In this document: one piece after another, positions 1 to 5,368 of the stretch | How positions within the stretch are numbered: position 1 is the first letter of the stretch | Layout of the letters: every line of letters starts with the position of its first letter | NCBI GenBank assembly: GCA_023441145.1 | Contig: JAEZQN010000225.1 | Location: forward strand, 1 to 5,368 | Source of the DNA: Bacillota bacterium | Lineage (GTDB): Bacteria; Bacillota; Clostridia; Lachnospirales; Lachnospiraceae | Reading direction: 5' to 3' | DNA length: 5,368 nucleotides | Made by a program: the position numbers and the translations under genes | The notes under the pieces: model-generated | What the model saw: the letters and a program-made list of their open reading frames with translations, nothing else | Told to the model about the DNA's origin: nothing | The model's database searches: none

Positions 1-377
1 ATCTTGGCCTTGGAAAATGTCGTATGTGTGTAGCTGGACCCAAAAAAGCAGCAGAGCTCTTACAGCATGGAGAGTTGATTCGTGTTGCTACAAAGTATCC
101 CAACATTGCAAAGGATTATTTCTATAACAAGAAGCATCAAACAGTGGAAATTATTAAGTTAAATGGTTCCATAGAGCTAGCACCAATTGTTGGATTAAGT
201 GAGGTTATAGTAGATATTGTTGAAACCGGCTCTACATTAAAGGAAAATGGTTTGGTAGTATTAGAGGAAATCTGTCCATTGTCAGCTAGAGTAGTGGTAA
301 ACCAAGTTAGTATGAAGATGGAGCATGAAAGAATCACAAAGATAATTAATGACTTGAAAGCCGTCATTTTTAAATAA
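1..377 (+). CDS. hisG: ATP phosphoribosyltransferase, short form (3' end only)
   Basis: This is the C-terminal 124 residues of HisG, which condenses ATP with PRPP to give phosphoribosyl-ATP, the first committed step of histidine synthesis. The reading frame is open from position 3, so the upstream part lies outside the window and the ATG at 24 is internal. Seen in the sequence: a GKCR..VAGPK strand near the left edge, then the PRPP-binding signature GLSEVIVDIVETGSTLKENG (about 192-251), then the closing NQVSMK segment and a final helix. The protein stops right after that helix, without the C-terminal ACT-like regulatory domain of the long (E. coli type) form. In the known biology, short HisG is active only in a complex with HisZ, a catalytically dead histidyl-tRNA synthetase paralogue. 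A hisZ is therefore expected elsewhere, often just upstream. The gene ends 12 nt before hisD. Confidence 0.96.
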   Translation, partial: LGLGKCRMCVAGPKKAAELLQHGELIRVATKYPNIAKDYFYNKKHQTVEIIKLNGSIELAPIVGLSEVIVDIVETGSTLKENGLVVLEEICPLSARVVVNQVSMKMEHERITKIINDLKAVIFK

Positions 378-384
378 GGAGGAG
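376..384 (+). promoter_or_regulatory. Ribosome binding site of hisD overlapping the hisG stop
   Basis: AAGGAGGAG begins inside the hisG TAA stop codon and lies 5 nt before the hisD ATG at 390. Because the site overlaps the stop, translation of hisD is probably coupled to termination on hisG (inference). Confidence 0.85.
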
Positions 385-389
385 TCAGA

Positions 390-1688
390 ATGAGAACGAT
401 ACAGATTAATGAGGAGACCAAAAAGAATCTTCTAGAAGACTTATTAAAGAGAAGCCCTAATAGTTATCCTAGGTATGAGGAGACTGTTTCCCTTATATTA
501 GAAGAAGTAAGATTACATAGAGACGATGCTGTGTTTTCCTATACAAAGCAGTCTGACCATGCAGATATTAATGCAGGTAACATATTAGTAACCCCTGATG
601 AAATTAAAGAAGCCTATACCCTTGTAGACCCATCTCTTATTACTATTATACGGAAAGCTTTAGTTAATATAAAAGAGTTTCACCAGAAACAAAAGCAACA
701 AAGCTGGTTTGACTCTAAGCCAGATGGTAGTATTCTTGGTCAAAAGGTAACCGCTTTACAAAGAGTAGGCGTTTATGTGCCTGGTGGTAAGGCAGTTTAT
801 CCTTCTAGTGTGTTAATGAATGTAGTGCCTGCTTCTGTGGCAGGGGTGGAAGAGATTATTATGACCACTCCACCGGACAGTACCGGTAAGGTTTATCCAA
901 CCACGTTAGTTGCAGCTAACGAGGCAGGAGTAGATAAGATATATAAGGTTGGTGGGGCTCAGGCTATTGCTGCTATGGCATATGGGACCCAGTCTATACC
1001 AAAGGTAGATAAAATCGTAGGGCCTGGTAATATCTATGTTGCCTTAGCTAAGAAGGCTGTATATGGTCATGTTAGCATTGATTCTATAGCTGGACCAAGT
1101 GAGATTCTCGTACTTGCAGATGAAACTGCAAATCCTAGATTTGTTGCAGCAGACTTATTGTCTCAGGCGGAGCATGATGAGATGGCAAGTGCGATTTTAG
1201 TGACAACGAGTGATGAGTTAGCAAGAGAGGTATCAAAAGAAGTAGATTCTTTTGTACAACAGTTGTCGAGAAAAGAAATACTTGAAAAATCCTTAGAGAG
1301 CTATGGGTATATTCTATTATCTAAGGATATGGAGGAAGCTATAGAAGTGGCCAATGAAATAGCATCTGAACATTTAGAAATTGTCACAAAAGATCCATTT
1401 AACACTATGACGAAGATTAAGAATGCGGGAGCAATCTTTCTTGGTTCCTATAGCTCAGAGCCACTTGGTGACTATTTCGCTGGTCCTAATCATGTCCTTC
1501 CAACCAATGGTACTGCAAAATTCTTCTCTCCGTTAAGTGTAGATGACTTTATAAAGAAATCTAGCATCATTAGTTACTCTAAGGAAGCGCTAGAACCTAT
1601 TTATAAGGATATTATTGCATTTGCCAATGCAGAACAGCTTACTGCACATGCTAATTCTATCGCTGTACGTTTTGAGAATGACAAATAA
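390..1688 (+). CDS. hisD: Histidinol dehydrogenase
   Basis: HisD is a zinc- and NAD-dependent cytoplasmic enzyme that oxidises L-histidinol through histidinal to L-histidine, the last two steps of the pathway. The 432-residue length is normal for the family. The signature block IDSIAGPSEILVLAD is at residues 230-244. By comparison with the E. coli enzyme, the zinc ligands are Gln259, His262 (in SQAEHDE), Asp361 (GDYFAGPNH) and His420 (LTAHANSIAVR), and the catalytic pair is Glu327-His328 (SEHLE). All are present and within one residue of the E. coli numbering. The NAD-binding region around VGVYVPGGKAVYPSSVLMN (residues 126-144) is also well conserved. The start at 390 follows a strong ribosome site. 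The gene appears intact and active. It is followed by the only large gap in the operon. Confidence 0.98.
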   Translation: MRTIQINEETKKNLLEDLLKRSPNSYPRYEETVSLILEEVRLHRDDAVFSYTKQSDHADINAGNILVTPDEIKEAYTLVDPSLITIIRKALVNIKEFHQKQKQQSWFDSKPDGSILGQKVTALQRVGVYVPGGKAVYPSSVLMNVVPASVAGVEEIIMTTPPDSTGKVYPTTLVAANEAGVDKIYKVGGAQAIAAMAYGTQSIPKVDKIVGPGNIYVALAKKAVYGHVSIDSIAGPSEILVLADETANPRFVAADLLSQAEHDEMASAILVTTSDELAREVSKEVDSFVQQLSRKEILEKSLESYGYILLSKDMEEAIEVANEIASEHLEIVTKDPFNTMTKIKNAGAIFLGSYSSEPLGDYFAGPNHVLPTNGTAKFFSPLSVDDFIKKSSIISYSKEALEPIYKDIIAFANAEQLTAHANSIAVRFENDK

Positions 1689-1702
1689 ATAGTATAATTA
1701 AC

Positions 1703-1731
1703 TTTATATTTGACGAATTATTATATATAAT
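1703..1731 (+). promoter_or_regulatory. Possible weak internal promoter before hisB
   Basis: Within the 76-nt gap between hisD and hisB there is a perfect -10 box, TATAAT, at 1726-1731. A poor -35 match, TTTATA (4 of 6), lies at 1703-1708 with a 17-nt spacer. A second TATAAT is at 1693-1698, with TTGAGA at 1672-1677 but a 15-nt spacer. A TTGACG at 1710-1715 is too close to either -10 to pair well. The region is almost pure AT, so chance matches are likely. This is a tentative call. Confidence 0.25.
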
Positions 1732-1733
1732 AA
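1718..1733. repeat. Perfect 16-bp AT-only palindrome in the hisD-hisB gap
   Basis: TTATTATATATAATAA reads identically on both strands. It contains only A and T and is followed by AAGAG rather than a T run, so it is not a convincing terminator. It could be an operator-like dyad, an mRNA feature, or simple AT-rich chance. It overlaps the TATAAT box at 1726-1731. Confidence 0.45.
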
Positions 1734-1764
1734 GAGAAACATAATTAAAAAGGGGAGTGAATAT

Positions 1765-2352
1765 ATGAATCGAACCTCAAAAATTGAACGTAAGACAAGT
1801 GAAACGGAGATTTCTTTGTCACTAAATTTAGACGGCAGTGGAAAAACTACGATTTCTACAGGAATCGGTTTCTTTGACCACATGCTCAATAGCTTTTCAA
1901 GGCATGGGTTTTTTGATCTAGATTGTCAGGTAAAAGGGGATTTACAAGTAGATTGTCACCATACCATAGAGGATACTGGGATTGTATTAGGTCAAGCTAT
2001 TAAAGCTGCTTTAGATAGTAAAAAAGGTATTAAGCGTTATGGCTCTTTTATCCTTCCTATGGATGATGCCCTTGTTCTATGTGCAATAGATCTATCAGGT
2101 CGACCTTATTTGTCCTATGAGCTACCATTAACAGTAGAAAAAGTAGGAGATATGGATACAGAAATGGTCAAAGAATTCTTTTATGCTCTTACCTATTCTG
2201 TGGGTATGAATTTACATATTAAGTTACTTAATGGGGTGAATAGTCATCATATTATTGAAGCTGCATTTAAAGCCTTTGCAAAAGCTTTAGATGAAGCTAC
2301 TCAAAAGGACAAACGCATAGGTGATGTTTTATCCACAAAAGGTTCACTTTGA
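1765..2352 (+). CDS. hisB: Imidazoleglycerol-phosphate dehydratase (monofunctional)
   Basis: HisB dehydrates imidazole glycerol phosphate to imidazole acetol phosphate (step 6), using manganese in a large symmetric oligomer. The 195-residue length matches the stand-alone dehydratase. The N-terminal HAD phosphatase domain found in the bifunctional E. coli HisB is absent, so histidinol-phosphate phosphatase must come from another gene. The two halves of the duplicated fold carry the expected metal motifs: GFFDHM (residues 35-40, with His39), a first DCHHTIED at 63-70, and a second SHHIIEAAFKAFAKALDEA at 160-178. The ATG at 1765 is preceded by GGGGAGTG (1752-1759) with 5 nt between. The stop codon is 14 nt before hisA. 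The protein looks complete, with all visible catalytic residues in place. Confidence 0.98.
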   Translation: MNRTSKIERKTSETEISLSLNLDGSGKTTISTGIGFFDHMLNSFSRHGFFDLDCQVKGDLQVDCHHTIEDTGIVLGQAIKAALDSKKGIKRYGSFILPMDDALVLCAIDLSGRPYLSYELPLTVEKVGDMDTEMVKEFFYALTYSVGMNLHIKLLNGVNSHHIIEAAFKAFAKALDEATQKDKRIGDVLSTKGSL

Positions 2353-2354
2353 TT

Positions 2355-2360
2355 GGGAGG
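2355..2360 (+). promoter_or_regulatory. Ribosome binding site that fixes the hisA start
   Basis: GGGAGG lies 6 nt before the ATG at 2367. It falls inside the longer open frame that begins at a TTG at 2349 overlapping the hisB stop. This rules out the longer start, because the ribosome site would then be inside the gene. Confidence 0.85.
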
Positions 2361-2366
2361 AACAGT

Positions 2367-3083
2367 ATGCTTATCTATCCAGTAATAGACATTAAGAACG
2401 GGCAATGTGTTCGAACTAGACGTGGGCATTATGATAATTTAACTGTATATTCTCATTTTCCTGAGAAGGTTGCAAAGGCTTTTATGCTGCAAGGAGCTGA
2501 GTTTCTACATATTATTGATTTGGATGGGGCTTTGGTTGGTCATACTGTAAATGATAGTGTAATTGAAGCAATTATTCAGAATGTAGACATACCAGTACAG
2601 GTTGGTGGTGGCATACGTACCATACAGGATATAGAACATATGTTAACACTGGGGGCTACGAAGGTTGTTATTGGAACGAAAGCAGCTGAGAGCCCAGCAT
2701 TTATAAAAGAAGCAGTCAATATATTTGGAGCAGAACAGTTAGTAATATCTATAGATGCCAAGGATAATATGGTCATGACGGATGCTTGGGAAAAGGTTAG
2801 TATTTATAGTACGGTATCTTTAGCAAAGGTCATGAAGGAGCTTGGTATTACTACAGTAGTTTATACGGATGTGAATCTAGATGGTATGCTACAGGGCCCC
2901 AATTTGGTCTTTGCCAAGGAATTAATTGATGCAACAGGACTTGATGTCATCGTCTCTGGCGGAACTGCATCTTTAAAGGATTTGGAGATGTTACAGGGAA
3001 TTGGCGCCAAAGGAGTAATCCTAGGTAAGGCAGTATATGAACATAAAATTGACTTAAAAAACGCAATTGAATTATTTCAATAG
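2367..3083 (+). CDS. hisA: ProFAR isomerase (phosphoribosylformimino-AICAR-phosphate isomerase)
   Basis: HisA is a TIM-barrel enzyme that performs the Amadori rearrangement of ProFAR to PRFAR (step 4). The chosen start gives 238 residues beginning MLIYPVIDIKNG, the standard HisA opening. The general acid/base residues are present: Asp8 in PVIDI and Asp130 in ISIDAKD. The conserved VYTDVNLDGMLQGPN segment (residues 165-179, with Asp172) follows. The two half-barrel phosphate-binding loops are VGGGIR (79-84) and VSGGTAS (196-202). Phrases such as HIIDLDGALVGH and VYTD.NLDGMLQGPN resemble Lachnospiraceae-type HisA. In many operons hisH lies between hisB and hisA, but here only 14 nt separate them. 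The gene ends 16 nt before the fused hisIE gene, whose product supplies the HisA substrate. Confidence 0.97.
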   Translation: MLIYPVIDIKNGQCVRTRRGHYDNLTVYSHFPEKVAKAFMLQGAEFLHIIDLDGALVGHTVNDSVIEAIIQNVDIPVQVGGGIRTIQDIEHMLTLGATKVVIGTKAAESPAFIKEAVNIFGAEQLVISIDAKDNMVMTDAWEKVSIYSTVSLAKVMKELGITTVVYTDVNLDGMLQGPNLVFAKELIDATGLDVIVSGGTASLKDLEMLQGIGAKGVILGKAVYEHKIDLKNAIELFQ

Positions 3084-3087
3084 AGTT

Positions 3088-3092
3088 AGGAG
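3088..3092 (+). promoter_or_regulatory. Ribosome binding site that fixes the start of the fused hisIE gene
   Basis: AGGAG lies 7 nt before the ATG at 3100. The same frame is open back to a TTG at 3067 inside hisA. That start would place this ribosome site within the gene and add residues unrelated to HisF, so 3100 is preferred. Confidence 0.85.
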
Positions 3093-3099
3093 AATAACA

Positions 3100-4362
3100 A
3101 TGGACTATAAGAAGCTAATTCCCTTTATTAATGCTGAAAATGAATTAGAAGAGAGCGTTTTACACCAAGCTGATTTCTATGGAAGAAATGGAGCAGATGG
3201 TTTGTTTTTATACAACTATTGTGAGGATGAACAAGGTAGGGAACAGTTTTTAAAGCTTGCTAAGCAGGTGGCAAATAAAGTGGATATTCCAGTTGTTTTG
3301 GGCCTCTTTGTAAAACGCTTTGAAGATGTAAAAAAAGCTCTTTATACTGGTGCAAGCCAAGTTGTTATAAAAAAAGCACTTTTAGAGAATGATAAGAGTA
3401 TCAAAGAAGCAAGTGAGCGATTTGGTAAGGATAAGCTGATTATAGAGGTGGAGGATTTTCATGAAACCTTATCGCCTGAATTTAATGAGTGGCGAAAAGA
3501 CCTGGGTATTTGGGGTGTGCTTATTAAGCACTTGACTCTTACAGAGGCTTTGACAGAGACCATCGCGAAACTTACCTTTCCAGTATTAATAAGGGATAGT
3601 CTTACAAGAAACGATTTGTCAGATTTGTTATTTATTTCTTCTGTTTATGGGGTGTCTACCAATCATTATCAAGAGAGCAGTCTTTTAAAGGTTAAGCACG
3701 AACTTAAAAAAGCAGGTGTAAATATTAATACGTATGACTCTGCCATAAAGTGGGTTGATTTTAAGCTAAATAAGGATGGAATGATTCCTGTAATTGTTCA
3801 GCATTATCAAACAGGAGAAGTGTTGATGTTAGCTTACATGAATGAAGAGTCTTACGAAAAAACAGTTGCAACTGGTATTATGACCTATTACAGTCGAAGT
3901 AGACAAGAACTTTGGATAAAAGGAGCTACTTCTGGGAACTATCAATATGTCATGTCTTTGAAAATTGATTGTGATAAAGATACGATTCTTGCCAAGGTAG
4001 ACCCAGCAGGTCCAGCTTGTCACACGGGTAATACTTCCTGTTTCTATACAGATTTGATGAAGAAGGAATATGAAGAATTAAATCCATTGACTGTATTACA
4101 GGATGTCTATGATATAATTACAGACCGAAGGGAGCATCCTAAGGAGGGTTCCTATACCAACTATCTATTTGATAAGGGTATTGACAAGATTTTAAAGAAA
4201 TGTGGCGAGGAGGCAACAGAGATTGTTATTGCTGCAAAGAATCCAGAATCTGAAGAATTAAAGTATGAGATTTCTGACTTTTTATATCACATGATGGTAT
4301 TAATGGTACAATGTGGTGTGGACTGGAAGGACATTGTAAGGGAGCTTGCTCATAGACGTTAG
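3100..4362 (+). CDS. hisIE: Three-domain protein: degenerate HisF-like domain fused to HisI and HisE
   Basis: The 420-residue protein should perform steps 2 and 3: pyrophosphate removal from phosphoribosyl-ATP (HisE) and ring opening of phosphoribosyl-AMP (HisI), giving the HisA substrate. A plain HisIE is about 200 residues, so roughly half of this protein is extra. Residues 1-207 follow HisF from its first strand (KKLIPFIN) to its last helix (LLKVKHELKKAGVNI), but the catalytic features are gone: Asn11 in place of Asp11, GLFVK in place of GGGIR (68-72), and Glu118 where Asp130 is expected. The DRDGT loop is missing, and IRDSLTR (164-170) replaces the ASGG phosphate loop. HisI spans about 216-320, with the magnesium motif DCDKD (290-294) and zinc cysteines 291, 307 and 314 (ACHTGNTSCFY). 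HisE spans about 328-420, with MazG-like EEATE (370-374) and EISD (390-393). HisI and HisE look active. The first domain is probably a non-catalytic relative of HisF. Its role is unknown. Confidence 0.93.
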   Translation: MDYKKLIPFINAENELEESVLHQADFYGRNGADGLFLYNYCEDEQGREQFLKLAKQVANKVDIPVVLGLFVKRFEDVKKALYTGASQVVIKKALLENDKSIKEASERFGKDKLIIEVEDFHETLSPEFNEWRKDLGIWGVLIKHLTLTEALTETIAKLTFPVLIRDSLTRNDLSDLLFISSVYGVSTNHYQESSLLKVKHELKKAGVNINTYDSAIKWVDFKLNKDGMIPVIVQHYQTGEVLMLAYMNEESYEKTVATGIMTYYSRSRQELWIKGATSGNYQYVMSLKIDCDKDTILAKVDPAGPACHTGNTSCFYTDLMKKEYEELNPLTVLQDVYDIITDRREHPKEGSYTNYLFDKGIDKILKKCGEEATEIVIAAKNPESEELKYEISDFLYHMMVLMVQCGVDWKDIVRELAHRR

Positions 4363-4367
4363 GAGGA
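4361..4367 (+). promoter_or_regulatory. Strong ribosome binding site of the small membrane protein gene
   Basis: AGGAGGA overlaps the TAG stop of the fused hisIE gene and lies 6 nt before the ATG at 4374. It repeats the arrangement seen at hisG-hisD. This strong, well-spaced site is the main evidence that the short frame is translated. Confidence 0.8.
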
Positions 4368-4373
4368 AGAATT

Positions 4374-4511
4374 ATGACAGAATTTTGGTTACATGTTGCT
4401 GATTATGGTGTGAAGTATATTATTATGTCTATTATTGCTGGATGCGGAATATTTGTTGGAATTATGCTCCGTAAATCTAAGGATAGGAAAAGTGCCATAA
4501 AGGAACAATAG
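4374..4511 (+). CDS. Small single-pass membrane protein of unknown function (45 aa)
   Basis: I do not recognise this family. The frame encodes 45 residues beginning MTEFWLHVADYGVKY and ending in TAG. Residues 15-32 are one uninterrupted hydrophobic stretch (YIIMSIIAGCGIFVGIML), long enough for one membrane span. It contains a G25xxxG29 pattern of the kind that often packs helices together, and one cysteine (Cys24). The short N-terminus is slightly acidic, while the tail RKSKDRKSAIKEQ is strongly basic. The positive-inside rule therefore predicts an outside N-terminus and a cytoplasmic C-terminus. No signal peptidase site is evident. The gene starts 11 nt after hisIE, has an excellent ribosome site, and lies before the operon terminator, so it should be co-transcribed with the histidine genes. 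Whether it has a role in histidine metabolism is unknown. Confidence 0.75.
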   Translation: MTEFWLHVADYGVKYIIMSIIAGCGIFVGIMLRKSKDRKSAIKEQ

Positions 4512-4557
4512 CCACTGTCTATGAAGCAAATAAAGAATAAAAATCAAGAAGTGAAAG

Positions 4558-4590
4558 AAGCCATTGCAGTATCTGCAATGGCTTTATTAG
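4558..4590 (+). terminator. Rho-independent terminator of the his operon
   Basis: A perfect 12-bp inverted repeat, AAGCCATTGCAG (4558-4569) and CTGCAATGGCTT (4573-4584), is separated by a 3-nt TAT loop. The downstream tract TTTATTAGTT is T-rich but interrupted, and an A-rich stretch (GAAAGAAG) precedes the stem. It lies 46 nt after the stop of the small membrane protein gene and before the alaS promoter, where an operon terminator is expected. Confidence 0.82.
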
Positions 4591-4617
4591 TTCCGAACAT
4601 ACATGGTTTGAGATTCA

Positions 4618-4646
4618 TTGACAAAGGGAAAAATAATCTTTATAAT
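4618..4646 (+). promoter_or_regulatory. Consensus sigma-A promoter of alaS
   Basis: TTGACA (4618-4623) and TATAAT (4641-4646) are both perfect consensus hexamers separated by the ideal 17 nt. Transcription should start near 4653. The leader to the GTG at 4682 is then about 29 nt, which is too short for a T-box riboswitch. This predicts strong, largely constitutive expression of alaS, independent of the his operon that ends just upstream. Confidence 0.9.
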
Positions 4647-4667
4647 AGGAAAATAGTATAAATGCAC

Positions 4668-4673
4668 AGGAGG
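4668..4673 (+). promoter_or_regulatory. Ribosome binding site that selects the GTG start of alaS
   Basis: AGGAGG ends 8 nt before the GTG at 4682. The next in-frame ATG is at residue 12 and would remove the start of the first conserved helix, so the GTG start is preferred. Confidence 0.88.
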
Positions 4674-4681
4674 CAACAAAA

Positions 4682-5368
4682 GTGAAAGCATATGGAGTAA
4701 ATGAGCTTCGAAAAATGTTCTTGGAATTCTTTGAAAGCAAGGATCATCTAAGATTAAATAGCTTTTCCCTAGTTCCTAGGAATGATAAAAGCTTATTAAT
4801 AATAAATTCAGGTATGGCACCATTAAAGCCTTATTTTACAGGTCAGGAGGTTCCACCAAGAAAAAGAATTACGACTTGTCAAAAATGTATTCGTACACCG
4901 GATATTGAAAACGTAGGTAAGACAGCTCGTCACGGCACCTTCTTTGAAATGTTAGGTAACTTTTCCTTTGGTGATTACTTCAAAAATGAGGCAATTGCCT
5001 GGTCTTGGGAATTCTTAACTGAGGTTGTTGGCTTAGAGGCTGATAGATTATATCCATCTGTATATGTAGATGATGATGAAGCTTTTGACATTTGGAATCA
5101 AAAAATCGGTATTGCGAAAGACCGTATTTTCCGTTTTGGTAAGGAAGATAACTTCTGGGAACATGGCGCTGGTCCATGTGGTCCATGCTCTGAGATATAC
5201 TATGACCGTGGAGAAAAGTATGGATGTGGTAAAGAAGGTTGTACCGTAGGTTGTGATTGCGACCGTTACATGGAGGTATGGAATAACGTATTTACTCAGT
5301 TTGAAAGTGATGGTAAAGGCAATTATACCGAGCTTGTGCAGAAAAATATTGATACTGGTATGGGTCTT
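4682..5368 (+). CDS. alaS: Alanyl-tRNA synthetase (5' part, runs off the window)
   Basis: AlaRS is a class II synthetase that charges tRNA-Ala in the cytoplasm. The 229 visible residues are the N-terminal part of the aminoacylation core of a protein that is usually about 875 residues. The frame is open to the last base. Motif 1 is in the region of LLIINSGMAPLKPYF (residues 38-52). The motif 2 region runs from RITTCQKCIRT to ARHGTFFEMLGNFSFGDYF (62-100). The frame ends within DTGMGL, the approach to motif 3. GPCGPCSEIYYD (164-175) is also conserved. A cysteine-rich stretch follows, with Cys182, 187, 191 and 193 (YGCGKEGCTVGCDCDR), where the E. coli enzyme has a loop without cysteines. I recall this form from Clostridia. 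The editing and C-Ala domains lie outside the window. The gene has its own promoter and is not part of the his operon. Confidence 0.97.
   Translation, partial: MKAYGVNELRKMFLEFFESKDHLRLNSFSLVPRNDKSLLIINSGMAPLKPYFTGQEVPPRKRITTCQKCIRTPDIENVGKTARHGTFFEMLGNFSFGDYFKNEAIAWSWEFLTEVVGLEADRLYPSVYVDDDEAFDIWNQKIGIAKDRIFRFGKEDNFWEHGAGPCGPCSEIYYDRGEKYGCGKEGCTVGCDCDRYMEVWNNVFTQFESDGKGNYTELVQKNIDTGMGL

Noticed and set aside
137..421. Minus-strand open frame of 94 codons across the hisG end
   Set aside because: It lies antisense to a clearly conserved hisG and hisD start, and no good ribosome site was noted. Its hydrophobic look comes from the complement of the coding strand.
1710..1731. TTGACG paired with TATAAT as a hisB promoter
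   Set aside because: The spacer between 1715 and 1726 is only 10 nt, far below the 16-18 nt that sigma-A needs.
1704..1889. Minus-strand open frame over the hisD-hisB gap and hisB start
   Set aside because: It is antisense to hisB, and its end is a low-complexity translation of the AT-rich gap. There is no support for translation.
2576..2776. Minus-strand open frame inside hisA
   Set aside because: It is a shadow of a strongly conserved enzyme gene with no independent evidence.
3067..3099. Upstream TTG start for the fused hisIE gene
   Set aside because: It would overlap hisA, contain the gene's own ribosome site, and add 11 residues absent from the HisF-like alignment. The ATG at 3100 is better.
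3829..4023. Minus-strand open frame inside the HisI region
   Set aside because: It is antisense to the metal-binding core of HisI and shows no recognisable protein features.
4592..4610. LexA-like or operator-like dyad upstream of the alaS promoter (CGAAC ... GTTTG)
   Set aside because: The half-sites are imperfect and 7 nt apart, which does not fit the GAAC-N4-GTTC spacing of the Gram-positive LexA box. Chance is the simpler explanation.
4980..5186. Minus-strand open frame inside alaS
   Set aside because: It is antisense to the conserved AlaRS core and rich in histidine and glutamine, as expected from a complement artefact.

Overview
The window is about 5.4 kb of low-GC DNA. Strong AGGAGG-type Shine-Dalgarno sites, short intergenic gaps, and the style of the HisA, HisD and AlaRS proteins point to a Firmicute. 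The best fit is a Clostridia member of the Lachnospiraceae type. That placement rests on recognising protein sequences by eye, not on a search.

Positions 1-4511 are the 3' part of a histidine biosynthesis operon, all on the + strand. The order is hisG (3' end only, short HisZ-dependent form), hisD, hisB (dehydratase only), hisA, a large fused gene with a HisF-like domain followed by HisI and HisE, and then a 45-residue single-pass membrane protein. Genes are 11-16 nt apart with ribosome sites on or next to the preceding stop codon, except for a 76-nt AT-rich gap between hisD and hisB that holds a perfect 16-bp palindrome. Together these genes cover pathway steps 1 (HisG), 2 and 3 (HisE, HisI), 4 (HisA), 6 (HisB) and 9-10 (HisD). 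Step 5 (HisH/HisF), step 7 (HisC), step 8 (phosphatase) and the HisG partner HisZ are not encoded in the visible part.

The most unusual feature is the roughly 207-residue N-terminal domain of the HisIE protein. It can be followed along the whole length of HisF, yet it has lost the catalytic aspartates, the phosphate-binding glycine loops and a substrate loop. It lies where a real hisF would normally be (hisA-hisF-hisI-hisE). It therefore looks like a decayed or repurposed HisF fused to HisIE.

A hairpin terminator (about 4558-4590) ends the operon. Next come a textbook consensus sigma-A promoter (TTGACA, 17 nt, TATAAT; 4618-4646) and the 5' part of alaS (alanyl-tRNA synthetase), which starts at a GTG at 4682 and runs off the window. 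The alaS leader is only about 29 nt, so it has no room for a T-box.
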